Shown here: one piece after another, positions 1 to 8,429 of the stretch
How positions within the stretch are numbered: position 1 is the first letter of the stretch
Layout: every line of letters begins with the position of its first letter
Assembly (NCBI GenBank): GCA_023481175.1
Contig: JAMCWM010000036.1
Coordinates: 30,800 to 94,799, forward strand
Reading direction: 5' to 3'
DNA length: 64,000 nt
Source: Nitrospirota bacterium
Lineage (GTDB): Bacteria > Nitrospirota > Leptospirillia > Leptospirillales > Leptospirillaceae
The notes under the pieces: model-generated
Told to the model about the DNA's origin: nothing
Database searches by the model: none
Seen by the model: only the letters and a program-made list of their open reading frames with translations
Position numbers and translations under genes: made by a program

Positions 1-666
1 CCAGCCTTCAAGAATCTGAAGCATGCGAGGACCGTTCCTGGGTGTGGGGAACATGAGTGCAGAGCCGACAAGAGGCGTCGAATCGCCTGGAATGTCAGAA
101 AAGATGTAGGTCCGTGTAGGGCGGGGGTAAAGGAGGGCCGCCAGGCCACCACCCTTTATCCGGGATAGATGGATTCTCAGGCTGTTGATCAGCTCGATCG
201 GCGCTCCGGCCTCCATCATCCGTTGTGTCAGGACCGCCTTTTCTTCGACAGATACCGGGAACACAGGATCGGCCACGAGGCTTGAGCTCCCACCGGAGAT
301 GGCGACCGCAACGGCCATTTCACGGGGAAGCTTTTCTATAAAATCCCTTATTCCGTCGAGTGCCCGGAGACTCTGTTGCCCCGGGAAAGGGTGGGGGCCA
401 AAAAGAACCGGAAAGTCAGGTGATGGGGAAGGATAGCCCTCGGGAAGGATTGTGAGGGTCCTGGAAGGAAGGATGTTGAAAGTCTTGGCAAGGCTTTCCG
501 TAAGGCCGCCTGAGGCCTTTCCGAGGGAGATAAGCGCTTCGGGAGGAGGATCGGTCTGTGGCAAGGAGTGAGATCGAAAAAATTCTGCTACAAGGGGGGC
601 GGGAGAGACTCGTGAGAGGAAAGACGGAATCTGCTTCCGAAAAAGCTCAGCGATCACCTCACCCAT
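1..666 (-). CDS. Glycerate 2-kinase, MOFRL/TtuD-GckA family (N-terminal part; C-terminus off the left edge)
   Basis: The visible 222 residues match the N-terminal half of type II glycerate kinases, which phosphorylate D-glycerate to 2-phosphoglycerate in the cytoplasm. Recognisable signatures are GPHPFP near residues 90-95, the glycine/serine loop SGGSSSL at 124-130 and HLSRIKGGGLA at 166-176, a hallmark of this family. The ATG at 666 overlaps the stop of the upstream YHS gene (ATGGGTGA), which fixes the start and suggests translational coupling. The catalytic MOFRL domain lies beyond base 1. Family assignment is from motif recognition; the substrate could be glycerate or hydroxypyruvate-related. 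Confidence 0.8.
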   Translation of the reverse strand, partial: MGEVIAELFRKQIPSFLSRVSPAPLVAEFFRSHSLPQTDPPPEALISLGKASGGLTESLAKTFNILPSRTLTILPEGYPSPSPDFPVLFGPHPFPGQQSLRALDGIRDFIEKLPREMAVAVAISGGSSSLVADPVFPVSVEEKAVLTQRMMEAGAPIELINSLRIHLSRIKGGGLAALLYPRPTRTYIFSDIPGDSTPLVGSALMFPTPRNGPRMLQILEGW

Positions 667-931
667 TTTCTTTCCCGGGGGGCAAAATTGATTCTCCCGA
701 TTTTAGTCGGGAGCGGAACGTCTGTGCACAGGAAGAAGAGCAGAAATAAATTTTTTTTCCGTCGACTTCGAGGGTTTCCTCGGCGTTTTGTGGCTCAATG
801 TAAAGGCCACATATCGGATCCTGGACGAGAGGGGAAGCGATTTTCCGGCCGGTCGGGGTTCGGAACAGCGGGCGAAGAATCTTCCCCAGCAGGCCGATGA
901 TGGTGACAAGAAGAATTAAACGAAGGAACAT
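659..931 (-). CDS. Small membrane-anchored YHS-domain protein
   Basis: This 90-residue protein has one hydrophobic N-terminal segment (about residues 2-20) followed by a YHS-like metal-binding module: DPICGLYI around residue 38-45 and IYFCSSSC at 61-68, giving Cys41, Cys64 and Cys68. Proteins with this layout (PP0621-like) are common, short and of unknown function; the YHS domain is found in copper/heavy-metal handling proteins, so metal binding is likely. Its ATG lies only 12-27 bases from the start of the divergent methyltransferase gene, so the two probably share a promoter region. Confidence 0.75.
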   Translation of the reverse strand: MFLRLILLVTIIGLLGKILRPLFRTPTGRKIASPLVQDPICGLYIEPQNAEETLEVDGKKIYFCSSSCAQTFRSRLKSGESILPPGKENG

Positions 932-958
932 TGCCGATCCCGGATGAAAAGGAACAGG

Positions 959-2071
959 ATGATTACATTTTGTGAATACATGAAACAGTCCCTTGGCGGA
1001 AAGGATGGGGGATATTATACCTCTCGGGGAAGAATCGGGTTCGAGGGAGGGGATTTTTTCACGGCGCCGGAGACAAGCAGCGCCTTTGCCTCTCTTTTGG
1101 CCCTCCAGATCATGGAGGCGGACCGAGCCCTCGGATATCCCGACCCATTTTATATGATCGAAGCAGGCCCGGGCAATGGAACGCTCGCGGTCGCCCTTCT
1201 GACGGTTTTCAAGTCGGCGGCACCCGATCTGTATAACAGGATCGCCCCTTTTTTTTATGAACTTCCAGGCGTTCTACAGGAGCGTCAGAAAGAAAGACTG
1301 GCCAGCTTCAATATGCGATACCCGCCGCGGTGGATCCTCCCGACTGTCTTAAAAGGGGAAGATGCGGACGATGTTCAACCTGAAAGCGGAATCATTTTTG
1401 GAAACGAGTTTCTCGACGCTCTTCCGGTGCATCGGGTCCGTGGCGGGATTGGGGGCTGGGAGGAGTGTTATGTCGACCAGTCTGGAGATCGCCCCGAGCC
1501 GGTTTGGGGCCCCCTCTCGTCGGAAAAGGTCGAACGGGAGGTCCGGGAGGTGTTTGGTCCGAACGATGCCGAAATGCAGGGACAGGAAGTGGAACTGTGT
1601 CTGATGCTCAAGGATGTGTTGGCGCGCCTCGACCGTTTCCTGAAGCGCGGATTCATGCTTTGGATCGATTATGGAGACATCAGGGACGAGTTGTATTCCG
1701 GACGGAGAAAAAGCGGAACGCTGCTTTCTTACAAAAATCACAAGGTGACGGACAATCTTCTTGAAGGGACTCCGGGCGAGTCGGACTTGACTGCATTTGT
1801 CGACTTTACCCGCGTTGCGCGATCCCTCTCTGCCCTGGATTACTCCCTTGAAGGATATACAGACCAGATGTCATGGCTGATGGGGTTGGGATTCCCCGAA
1901 TGGATTGAAGCAAACGCCAACCGACTGTCACCGGAGGAGATCATTCAATCCGGCATCCTCGTTCATCCCTTAAAAATGGGACGAATCTTCAAGGTACTGC
2001 TTATGAAAAAGGGGACGGAGTCATGCGATCGCACCGGATTCCGGTTCGGAGGACTCCGTCCCCCCTTGTAA
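959..2071 (+). CDS. SAM-dependent methyltransferase, MidA/NDUFAF7 (DUF185) family
   Basis: A 370-residue protein with the SAM-binding loop EAGPGNGTLA (about residues 66-75), the family signature GNEFLDALPVHRV (about 144-156) and IDYGD, as in MidA/NDUFAF7 methyltransferases. The mitochondrial member methylates an arginine of complex I NDUFS2; the bacterial substrate is unsettled. I prefer the ATG at 959 because AAGGAACAGG precedes it at a suitable distance; an in-frame ATG at 944 would add five residues but has no ribosome site. The gene is divergent from the YHS gene and convergent with the cytochrome gene. Confidence 0.82.
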   Translation: MITFCEYMKQSLGGKDGGYYTSRGRIGFEGGDFFTAPETSSAFASLLALQIMEADRALGYPDPFYMIEAGPGNGTLAVALLTVFKSAAPDLYNRIAPFFYELPGVLQERQKERLASFNMRYPPRWILPTVLKGEDADDVQPESGIIFGNEFLDALPVHRVRGGIGGWEECYVDQSGDRPEPVWGPLSSEKVEREVREVFGPNDAEMQGQEVELCLMLKDVLARLDRFLKRGFMLWIDYGDIRDELYSGRRKSGTLLSYKNHKVTDNLLEGTPGESDLTAFVDFTRVARSLSALDYSLEGYTDQMSWLMGLGFPEWIEANANRLSPEEIIQSGILVHPLKMGRIFKVLLMKKGTESCDRTGFRFGGLRPPL

Positions 2072-2088
2072 CAATAGTCCGGGGAAGA

Positions 2089-2436
2089 TTATTTCTGATT
2101 CTCCACAATATAGCGTGTGACCTCCTGAGCCTGGGCGTCCGTCAGAGAAAGACGTCCCGTCTGCTTCATGTACCGGTTCATCTTCAGCACGAGAATCCTC
2201 CAGTCTTCCGGAGACCGGTGGGTGAGGGCCGGAAGCCCGTGGCATTGGGAGCATCGGGTTGCGAAAAGGCCTGCGGGGGCTTCTGTCGATCCGGTCGGTC
2301 CCACGGCAGGGGAGGGAGAATTCGTCCGGTTTTTGTGGGGTCCCGGAATGATCATGAGAAGGATGAAGAAGGCCGCTGCAGCCCCTGCTGTGATGAGCAG
2401 GGCTCGGCTGTTGGAAAGGGGAGGACGGGAGTTCAA
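2089..2436 (-). CDS. Small membrane-anchored c-type cytochrome
   Basis: 115 residues: one N-terminal membrane segment (about 12-31), a Pro/Ser/Thr-rich linker, then a single haem-attachment motif CSQCH (Cys62, Cys65, His66) and methionines near 86-90 that could supply the axial ligand. This is a monohaem cytochrome facing the periplasm, an electron carrier of unknown partner. The ATG overlaps the stop of the upstream lipoprotein gene (ATGA), so the two are co-translated. In an iron- or sulfur-oxidising host such carriers feed respiratory chains, but that link is inference. Confidence 0.8.
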   Translation of the reverse strand: MNSRPPLSNSRALLITAGAAAAFFILLMIIPGPHKNRTNSPSPAVGPTGSTEAPAGLFATRCSQCHGLPALTHRSPEDWRILVLKMNRYMKQTGRLSLTDAQAQEVTRYIVENQK

Positions 2437-3089
2437 GGGGTTTCTCCAATCTGTTTTCTAAGAAATGGAACGAGGTCTTTGGCGATACTCTCCGAATAAA
2501 GCCTTCCCAGGAGCTTCGACGGAGCGGCCGGCTCAAAGGAAAGAAGCGGCTTTGGAGAACTGTGGCGTTCCATGGATCGGTCGATCCTTCGGGTCAGATC
2601 TCCCGAATGAAGGATGATGACGGCATCCATCCGGATCTTTCCTTCCTGCGTGGTCTGGATAATTCCTTCCTTGACCTTGTCCTCGAATTCCTTGACGACA
2701 ATCCTGAGGGTCGAACTTCCCGGAGGGGGGGAACCCTGCGAGAGGGCGGCATCGATCCCGCCGGCTCGTAACTCCCTGAGAAGAATGGAGTCAAGGGATG
2801 GGCCGAGAGGATGTTCCGGAACCAGCTGGGAGTAGGAGCCGTCGTTCTTGAAATAGGTCCCGACATCCTCCATGTTTTGGGGAAGGCTTGCCGGAAGGAC
2901 ATAAATCCTTGCGATTGAAAGAGGCAAACTCTTCTTGATCGCCGATGGCTGCGGATCCGGGACAAGAATGGGAGGTGCCGGCCCATAGGAGGTGCAGGCG
3001 GGAAGAAGGAACGTCCCGGCCAGCAGCAGGAGCACGGAAAAATGACGAGCCATGGGGCGTTTGGAGCGAGACGAAAAATTTTTTTTCAT
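2433..3089 (-). CDS. Putative lipoprotein, function unknown
   Basis: Starting at the ATG at 3089 (AAAGGA six bases upstream) the product has a basic N-terminus, a hydrophobic segment and a lipobox LLPAC, so it should be lipidated and held at the membrane. The mature part is about 190 residues, with a proline-rich stretch after the cysteine and no domain I recognise; its arrangement resembles auxiliary lipoproteins of unknown surface systems. A GTG/ATG further upstream (3122) would place extra residues before the signal peptide and is less likely. It overlaps the downstream cytochrome gene by four bases. Confidence 0.65.
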   Translation of the reverse strand: MKKNFSSRSKRPMARHFSVLLLLAGTFLLPACTSYGPAPPILVPDPQPSAIKKSLPLSIARIYVLPASLPQNMEDVGTYFKNDGSYSQLVPEHPLGPSLDSILLRELRAGGIDAALSQGSPPPGSSTLRIVVKEFEDKVKEGIIQTTQEGKIRMDAVIILHSGDLTRRIDRSMERHSSPKPLLSFEPAAPSKLLGRLYSESIAKDLVPFLRKQIGETP

Positions 3090-3146
3090 GATCGTCCTTT
3101 CATTTGAAGTCGTCACGGACAAATGGGGCTCTTGTCAGTGGAACGA

Positions 3147-3548
3147 TTATTGTTTTTTCGGGAGTATGAAAAGGTCTTTCCCGTTTTCGATCGGCATGCC
3201 CCCGGGCGGGTTTCTCCAGATGACGTAGAATCGATGGCGACCAGACTTTTGGGGGGGAGCGGTAATCCATGTGGAGCGTTCCTCCGAAAGATCCGCCATG
3301 GCGACGGGTTGCCCATCCACTGTGACTTCCAGCTGATAAAAGACATGGGAGGGAGGATCGGAGGGAAAGACGACATGGATTTTAAGCGGTTTGCCGGCGT
3401 AAAGGTCGGTCGGGTAAACAACGTGAAAATCCTCAGAAGCGGCCAATCCCGGTCCATTTGTCGCCACCAGGAAAGTGAGAATGAAAAAGTAAGGGATAAG
3501 TTTCGTCACAAGGACGATGGTTCTTCCTTCAGCCTTTCGGCTATTCAT
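3147..3548 (-). CDS. Secreted protein of unknown function
   Basis: 133 residues from the ATG at 3548, which has a clear GAGGAG ribosome site. The N-terminus carries a signal peptide (hydrophobic segment with an Ala-Ala cleavage region near residue 37). The mature protein is about 100 residues, rich in beta-prone stretches, with no cysteine and no family I recognise. It lies 24 bases downstream of the start of the lipoprotein gene side of the locus and is divergent from the DUF2127 gene at 3577. Confidence 0.6.
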   Translation of the reverse strand: MNSRKAEGRTIVLVTKLIPYFFILTFLVATNGPGLAASEDFHVVYPTDLYAGKPLKIHVVFPSDPPSHVFYQLEVTVDGQPVAMADLSEERSTWITAPPQKSGRHRFYVIWRNPPGGMPIENGKDLFILPKKQ

Positions 3549-3576
3549 CACATCTCCTCTCTGGTACAATGGCACA

Positions 3577-4071
3577 ATGATTATCTCACCTCGATCGCCC
3601 CTTTTTCTAAAATACATCATCCTAGAGCGGGTTGCGAAGGGAATGTTTGCATTCCTGATCGGACTCGGCGGACTTTCTCTCGGCCCTGTTCGCCTGAACC
3701 ACCTCCTTTACCACTGGGCTCAAAACTTAAATATTGACGTCGATAATGCCTGGACCGGACAGATTTTTCGAAAGTCAGGACTGGTAGGTCCCAATATGCT
3801 CATGATCATTTCGGTCGGTGGAATCGCTTACGGTCTTTTGAACTTTACGGTGGCCTGGGGTCTCCACCGAAGATTCCGCTGGGCGGAATATATGACGATC
3901 ATCGAAATTTCCGCCCTGATCCCGGTTGAAGTCTATGCGATGCATTCCCATTTCTCGGTTTGGAGATTTGGAGTTTTCATATTGAATATCCTCATTGTGA
4001 TTTACCTTCTTAAGAATCGACAGCTTTTTCATGGCGTTCATGAAAAAACCGAGCCTGTCGCCGACAGCTGA
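3577..4071 (+). CDS. DUF2127-family membrane protein
   Basis: 164 residues with four predicted membrane segments and the charged pattern ALIPVEVYAM typical of DUF2127 proteins, whose function is unknown. I place the start at the ATG at 3577, before the first hydrophobic segment, rather than 60 bases upstream where the frame is also open. There is no ribosome site before this ATG, but a TACAAT hexamer ends six bases upstream (3565-3570), so the mRNA may be leaderless; this is speculative. Divergent from the secreted protein at 3548. Confidence 0.65.
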   Translation: MIISPRSPLFLKYIILERVAKGMFAFLIGLGGLSLGPVRLNHLLYHWAQNLNIDVDNAWTGQIFRKSGLVGPNMLMIISVGGIAYGLLNFTVAWGLHRRFRWAEYMTIIEISALIPVEVYAMHSHFSVWRFGVFILNILIVIYLLKNRQLFHGVHEKTEPVADS

Positions 4072-4109
4072 GTTCTCCTGATCTCCAAGGTTTGCAAGGA
4101 AGTCGAACG

Positions 4110-5327
4110 ATGCCGGCATTGGTTCCCATTGTCCTCTTTCTTGCAAATTTTCTGAACTATCTTGACCGCCAGCTCTTCTCTGCATTGTTTCCTGTGGTCG
4201 TCCCGGCATTCCGCCTTTCAGACCCTCTTGTGGGAGCTCTGGGGTCGGCCTTTACCTTGTCCTATCTCGTTGCGGCCCCGCTGGCGGGGTACCTCTCGGA
4301 CCGCCTCCCTCCCCGCCGCATTTTGGCGGGGGGGGTTCTCGTATTTTCTGCCGGCATGTGGCTGTGCGCGATGGCTGATGGGACGGCTGAACTCTTTTTG
4401 GGGAGAATGCTGACCGGGGTCGGGGAGGCGGCTTTGTTTGTCGTTGGCCCCCAGTCCATGGGGGTTGACCGGGGGGCAGGCCGGAGGCTGGCCATCTTTC
4501 TTTCTGCAATGCCACTTGGAGGAGCGGCAGGTTTTGTTGTGGCGACTCATGCGACGACAACCACCTTCCGGCATCTCCTGCTGCTGCCCGTCCTGCCGGG
4601 AGCCCTTCTCGCCGCCTTTCTCCTCGTCATTGCCTTCCCCTTTCCGGCAAAGGGGGCTTCGCCTGTCCGTCTTCGCGAGCTTTTTGCCCTTTTTCGATCT
4701 GACCGCTCCCTTTATTCCATCATGATCGTCGAGGGGACCAACATTTTTGTTCTGGGGGGAATGGCGGTATGGATTTCCCTCTATCTGACGCGGGAAAAAC
4801 ACCTCTCGATGAATACGGCGAGCAGTTTAACCGGCTTGGCCCTCGTTTCGGGAGGATTGGTCGGAATTCTCATGTCCGGCTTTCTTTGTGATCGACTCTC
4901 GCCAAAAAACATCCGGGGACTCTTTCTTTTTCTCCAGGGAAGCCAGGTTCTCTCTTTGGCGGGGATATGGGTCGTTATGCTCTCTCCGGGAGGCCCCCTG
5001 CTTTTTTGTGGGCTGCTCGTGGCCAGCATCGGTCTATTCGGGACCAATGTTCCCGTACTGATCGCCCTGCTGAGAAAATCTCCGCCTATTATGTGGGGAA
5101 CCCTCCTGGGAGGCGTGCTCTTTGTGGCCCACCTTTTCGGAGATCTGCCTTCGGCGACGGTCATCGGTCTCGCCGCTTCCCGGATCGGATTGTCCCGGGC
5201 TTTGGAGCTCCTCCTTCCGGGACCGGTTCTGATCGGAATTTTTTCAGTCTGGATTGTTCTCCGTGGGAAAGAGGGGGGGAAACCCCTTGATTTTCGAACG
5301 GGATCGGACGATGCTAGAACCTCGTAA
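4110..5327 (+). CDS. MFS transporter (Spinster-like)
   Basis: A 405-residue protein with twelve predicted membrane helices. The first helix ends in NFLNYLDRQLFSAL, a sequence typical of Spinster/hexuronate-like MFS carriers, and GYLSDRLPPRR after helix 2 is the conserved MFS loop. Substrate cannot be read from sequence. The ATG at 4110 follows AAGGAAG; a TTG at 4092 is possible but less likely. No partner gene suggests a substrate. Confidence 0.8.
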   Translation: MPALVPIVLFLANFLNYLDRQLFSALFPVVVPAFRLSDPLVGALGSAFTLSYLVAAPLAGYLSDRLPPRRILAGGVLVFSAGMWLCAMADGTAELFLGRMLTGVGEAALFVVGPQSMGVDRGAGRRLAIFLSAMPLGGAAGFVVATHATTTTFRHLLLLPVLPGALLAAFLLVIAFPFPAKGASPVRLRELFALFRSDRSLYSIMIVEGTNIFVLGGMAVWISLYLTREKHLSMNTASSLTGLALVSGGLVGILMSGFLCDRLSPKNIRGLFLFLQGSQVLSLAGIWVVMLSPGGPLLFCGLLVASIGLFGTNVPVLIALLRKSPPIMWGTLLGGVLFVAHLFGDLPSATVIGLAASRIGLSRALELLLPGPVLIGIFSVWIVLRGKEGGKPLDFRTGSDDARTS

Positions 5328-5367
5328 AACTTGCGTTGATGAGTGAAACCGGTATCAGGAGCGTGCA

Positions 5368-5838
5368 TTGGGCAAATCGGTCAGGGAAATCATGGTAAAG
5401 GACGTTCTTACCGTCAGGAAAGAGACTTCACTGAGAGATCTGGCGGAAATACTCATTTCCCGCCACATAAGTGGAGCGCCCGTGGTGGACAAAGAGAACA
5501 GATATCTCGGTGTGGTCGGGGAACATGATCTTATCCGCCACGAAAGGCCCCTGCATATTCCCACCGTCATGACCCTGTTCGATTCCTGGATCCCCCTGGA
5601 GCTTCCATCTTCCCTCAGAAAAGAAATGGAGCGGATCTCGGCCACGTCTGTGGGGGATCTTTATAACCCGAAAGCTCCGACGGTCACACCCGACACCCCG
5701 ATACGGGAAGCGGTCTCCCTCTTCGAACGAGAGGATGTGGACATTCTTCCCGTTCTTGATTCGGGCAGGCTTGTCGGAGTTGTGGGGCGGGGGGATCTGG
5801 TTCACCTTCTCGTGACAGGCGATGACCTCATCGACTAG
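5368..5838 (+). CDS. Tandem CBS-domain protein
   Basis: 156 residues made of two CBS motifs: residues about 1-60 (VREIMVKDVLTV ... GVVGEHDLI) and 90-150 (APTVTPDTPIREAV ... VGVVGRGDLV). Paired CBS domains bind adenosine nucleotides and act as energy or ligand sensors; alone, as here, the target is unknown. The start is TTG at 5368, preceded by AGGAG at 5357-5361; there is no in-frame ATG before the first conserved strand. The 3' end overlaps tsaE by 17 bases, suggesting one transcript. Confidence 0.8.
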   Translation: MGKSVREIMVKDVLTVRKETSLRDLAEILISRHISGAPVVDKENRYLGVVGEHDLIRHERPLHIPTVMTLFDSWIPLELPSSLRKEMERISATSVGDLYNPKAPTVTPDTPIREAVSLFEREDVDILPVLDSGRLVGVVGRGDLVHLLVTGDDLID

Positions 5839-6394
5839 TCTCGATGACACCCTGGACCTTCCCGAAACCCTGAGCACAGAAGAGGTCGGCCGGGTTTTGG
5901 GAAGAACCGCTCCCGCCGGGGGCTTGATTCTTCTTTCCGGTCCTACAGGTGCAGGAAAGACCTCTCTCGCCAAGGGAGTGGCGCAGGGGCTTGGAATACC
6001 GGCGACCATCGTCAGTCCGACCTTCCTCTACCTCCAGGGATACGAATGCAAGAAGGATGGAGCCAGGCTGGATCTTCTTCATGCCGATTGGGACCGTGTC
6101 TCAGGATTCCCCGAAGACCTCGAGGAAACCTTGTTCGAAGGGTTGGAAAATCGGGTCACGATCGTTGAGTGGGGAGAAAAGATTTCCGGATCCCTCAGGG
6201 ACTCCTTTCCAATGGTGGTGCATATCACGATTGCTTTTCATGCGGATGGACGACGTCTGTCGATGAGCTGGATCGCGCAAACCGGAGGGGGAGCCTCCGC
6301 CTGGCGCGACTCTTTTTTCTCGGGAATGGCAGGATTCTCCGGGAGTCGTCCTGATGCTGGAATAAGACAACCGGCGCCAGCCCCCTTCTCTTGA
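5822..6394 (+). CDS. tsaE: tRNA threonylcarbamoyladenosine biosynthesis ATPase TsaE
   Basis: Contains the P-loop LSGPTGAGKTSLA (about residues 39-51), SPTF and the family C-terminal patterns LLHADWDRV and VEWGEK. TsaE is the ATPase that works with TsaB-TsaD to form t6A37 on ANN-decoding tRNAs. In most TsaE the motif after the sheet is H-x-D-x-Y-R; here it is HADWDR, a mild deviation. The protein runs to 190 residues, about 40 longer than usual, with a Gly/Ser/Pro-rich tail that may be poorly structured. Overlaps the CBS gene. Confidence 0.85.
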   Translation: MTSSTSLDDTLDLPETLSTEEVGRVLGRTAPAGGLILLSGPTGAGKTSLAKGVAQGLGIPATIVSPTFLYLQGYECKKDGARLDLLHADWDRVSGFPEDLEETLFEGLENRVTIVEWGEKISGSLRDSFPMVVHITIAFHADGRRLSMSWIAQTGGGASAWRDSFFSGMAGFSGSRPDAGIRQPAPAPFS

Positions 6395-6405
6395 GGAGAT
6401 AGAAT

Positions 6406-6900
6406 TTGGAACATCTCTTTGCCCCATGGCGCATGCGATATATCCGGGGGGAGTCCAGAACGGCTCCCGGGGGAGGATGCCTCCTGTGCGAAATCCCTGA
6501 AAATGGTGTATCCAGAGATCGACTCGTCCTGTTTTGTGGGATTCAGTGCTACGTCGTCATGAATGCCTTTCCCTATACCAGCGGCCATCTGATGGTCGTT
6601 CCGAGAGCCCATGGCCCCTCATTGTCGGACTATCCTCTCGAGACACTCTGCGAGATGACGGGTCTTCTCAGGGAGTGCGAGCGAATCATCGGCGAGACAT
6701 TTCACCCCGGTGGTTACAATGTGGGAATCAATGTCGGTCAGGCTGCCGGTGCCGGAATAGCCGGTCATCTTCATGCCCATATTCTCCCTCGGTGGGAGGG
6801 GGATACGAATTTTTTGACGACGGTTCACGAAACACGGGTTGTCCCAGAAGACCTGAGGGAAACCTACGACCGCCTTCTTCCTTTTTTTCGTGACCTCTGA
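6406..6900 (+). CDS. HIT-family nucleotide hydrolase/phosphorylase
   Basis: 164 residues with the catalytic histidine triad GHLHAHILPRW (about 124-134), a form seen in Ap4A phosphorylase-like and Rv2613c-type HIT proteins that cleave dinucleoside polyphosphates. CLLCEI near residue 26 may be part of a zinc site found in this branch. The start is a TTG at 6406 with GAGGAGAT directly upstream; no usable ATG precedes the conserved N-terminus LFAPWRMRYI. Eleven bases downstream of tsaE, so probably co-transcribed. Confidence 0.85.
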   Translation: MEHLFAPWRMRYIRGESRTAPGGGCLLCEIPENGVSRDRLVLFCGIQCYVVMNAFPYTSGHLMVVPRAHGPSLSDYPLETLCEMTGLLRECERIIGETFHPGGYNVGINVGQAAGAGIAGHLHAHILPRWEGDTNFLTTVHETRVVPEDLRETYDRLLPFFRDL

Positions 6901-6908
6901 CCTTCACT

Positions 6909-6937
6909 TTGCACTCATGCCAATGAAGGGGTAAAAT
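6909..6937 (+). promoter_or_regulatory. Sigma-70 type promoter
   Basis: TTGCAC (6909-6914), a 17-base spacer and TAAAAT (6932-6937), 35 bases upstream of the GTG at 6972. Both hexamers are close to consensus at ideal spacing. Confidence 0.6.
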
Positions 6938-6971
6938 AGATACATCCGCTTTAAAAAGAAGGGGGCGTAAG

Positions 6972-7712
6972 GTGCTATCCTCAAAAAAAGTGATTCGTTT
7001 TTTTCTGTTGTCCTCGTTGCTCCTCGGGTTCGGATTGAAAGGACTCCTTCTCCCCGGTACCGCCGGAGCATGGGTCGTTGACGAAAAGCCGAATTATCCT
7101 GAAGCGCCCGTAAGGGCGAGTCTTACCGGACTCTACGATCAGTATCGCCAGCTCGCACTGGAGATGGATGGCATGCTGAAGAGGAATGATATTCCCGTAA
7201 CTGAATACGAAGCCTGGAAGAAAGACTGGTCCCGCCGAATGTTCTCTGCGGAGAATGGTCTCAAAAAACTTTATCCCTACTTCATGCCGATCAACCAGCA
7301 TCCCTGGACGCGGGAGGCCGCTGTTTTCACCAACCTCCAGGGGGTTCGGGAATGGCTGTGGACCGTCGAGCAGGACAAGGAAAGCCTTGTGACGGGAAAG
7401 CCGAACTTCGATATTGACAACGGAAAGATCTACCCGAGAAATATCGACATGTTTCGGGGCTTTCTTCAGAAGGCCGGGGGAATATTGACCGGTGGACCGT
7501 TTTACGGTAATTTTTTCAAGGACACTCAAGCCACGATTCTGGCCAACTATTGCGTTTACCCCGAGGTTCATGGGGATGGGTCGACCCATATGACCAAGCT
7601 CGTGAAGCCATCTTTCCAGAAGATGGGTCTTGTCAACGGTCTCAAGGAAAAGCAGGAGGCAAGGGCGAAACTTCCCGATTCCGCGAGTATCGGGACCTCT
7701 CCTTCTCACTGA
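6972..7712 (+). CDS. Secreted protein of unknown function
   Basis: 246 residues beginning with a GTG at 6972. A signal peptide covers about residues 1-33 (basic start, long hydrophobic core, Ala-Gly-Ala cleavage region). The mature protein is hydrophilic, rich in Trp, Tyr and Pro, with a C-terminal low-complexity tail; I recognise no domain. It has its own promoter upstream and a hairpin with a T run 53 bases after its stop, so it appears to be a single-gene unit between tsaE and the pyrimidine operon. Confidence 0.6.
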   Translation: MLSSKKVIRFFLLSSLLLGFGLKGLLLPGTAGAWVVDEKPNYPEAPVRASLTGLYDQYRQLALEMDGMLKRNDIPVTEYEAWKKDWSRRMFSAENGLKKLYPYFMPINQHPWTREAAVFTNLQGVREWLWTVEQDKESLVTGKPNFDIDNGKIYPRNIDMFRGFLQKAGGILTGGPFYGNFFKDTQATILANYCVYPEVHGDGSTHMTKLVKPSFQKMGLVNGLKEKQEARAKLPDSASIGTSPSH

Positions 7713-7764
7713 TCCCATCCGCCCATAGGGCGAAGAGCCAAACTCCTTTAAATCCGGGTCTGCG

Positions 7765-7785
7765 AGCCTGGAAAGGGGCTTTTTT
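7765..7785 (+). terminator. Rho-independent terminator or pyr attenuator
   Basis: AGCCT / GGGCT stem with a six-base loop followed by five T (7781-7785). It lies 53 bases after the secreted-protein stop and 62 bases before pyrR, so it may either end the former transcript or act as an attenuator of the latter. Confidence 0.5.
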
Positions 7786-7847
7786 CATGCACTGTCAGAT
7801 CGTCTGCGATTTTCCCCCCGAGTCCACTCTTTCCGCGCGAGTTTCAG

Positions 7848-8429
7848 GTGAATCCTGAACCCTCCCACTCTTCTTCGGTCCGAGTTCTTCTTGACCAGTC
7901 GCGCATAGAACGCATCCTTCGACGGATGGCCCATGAAATCCTTGAGAGAAATCAGGGGACGAAGGATCTTTATCTTGTCGGCATCCTTGAAGGGGGAAAT
8001 CTTCTTGCCCAGCGTCTGGGGGAGCTGATCTCCTCTTTTGAGGGCGTTTCACCTCCCATCGGTGCCGTAGATGTAACGCTTTATCGGGACGATCTATCCG
8101 GTCGTGGGGGGCCGATTCCCTTCTTGAAGCAAAGCCACCTTCCTGTTCCCGTCGATGGTCGGAAGATCCTCCTGGTGGACGATGTCCTTTTCACGGGACG
8201 GACTGTCCGGGCCGCGATGGATTTTCTCATCGACTTCGGTCGTCCTTCACGGATCATGCTGGCTGTTCTCGTGGACAGGGGCCACCGGGAGCTCCCCATT
8301 CGGGCGGATTTTGTCGGAAAAAATCTTCCAACGGCCATGGACGAAAAAATCGAGGTCGTGATGACCCCCGGCCACGAAGGGGTCTATCTGACACGATCGA
8401 TCCCCTCTGGAGATCTTCATGATCAATAG
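7848..8429 (+). CDS. pyrR: Pyrimidine operon regulator / uracil phosphoribosyltransferase PyrR
   Basis: 193 residues of the type I phosphoribosyltransferase fold with the PRPP loop ILLVDDVLFTGRTV (about 104-117). PyrR binds leader mRNA in a UMP-dependent way and regulates pyr genes, and has weak uracil phosphoribosyltransferase activity. Its place as first gene of the pyrR-pyrB-pyrC-carA-carB cluster matches the classical arrangement. The start is a GTG at 7848 with only a weak ribosome site; the 3' end overlaps pyrB by 11 bases. Confidence 0.92.
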   Translation: MNPEPSHSSSVRVLLDQSRIERILRRMAHEILERNQGTKDLYLVGILEGGNLLAQRLGELISSFEGVSPPIGAVDVTLYRDDLSGRGGPIPFLKQSHLPVPVDGRKILLVDDVLFTGRTVRAAMDFLIDFGRPSRIMLAVLVDRGHRELPIRADFVGKNLPTAMDEKIEVVMTPGHEGVYLTRSIPSGDLHDQ

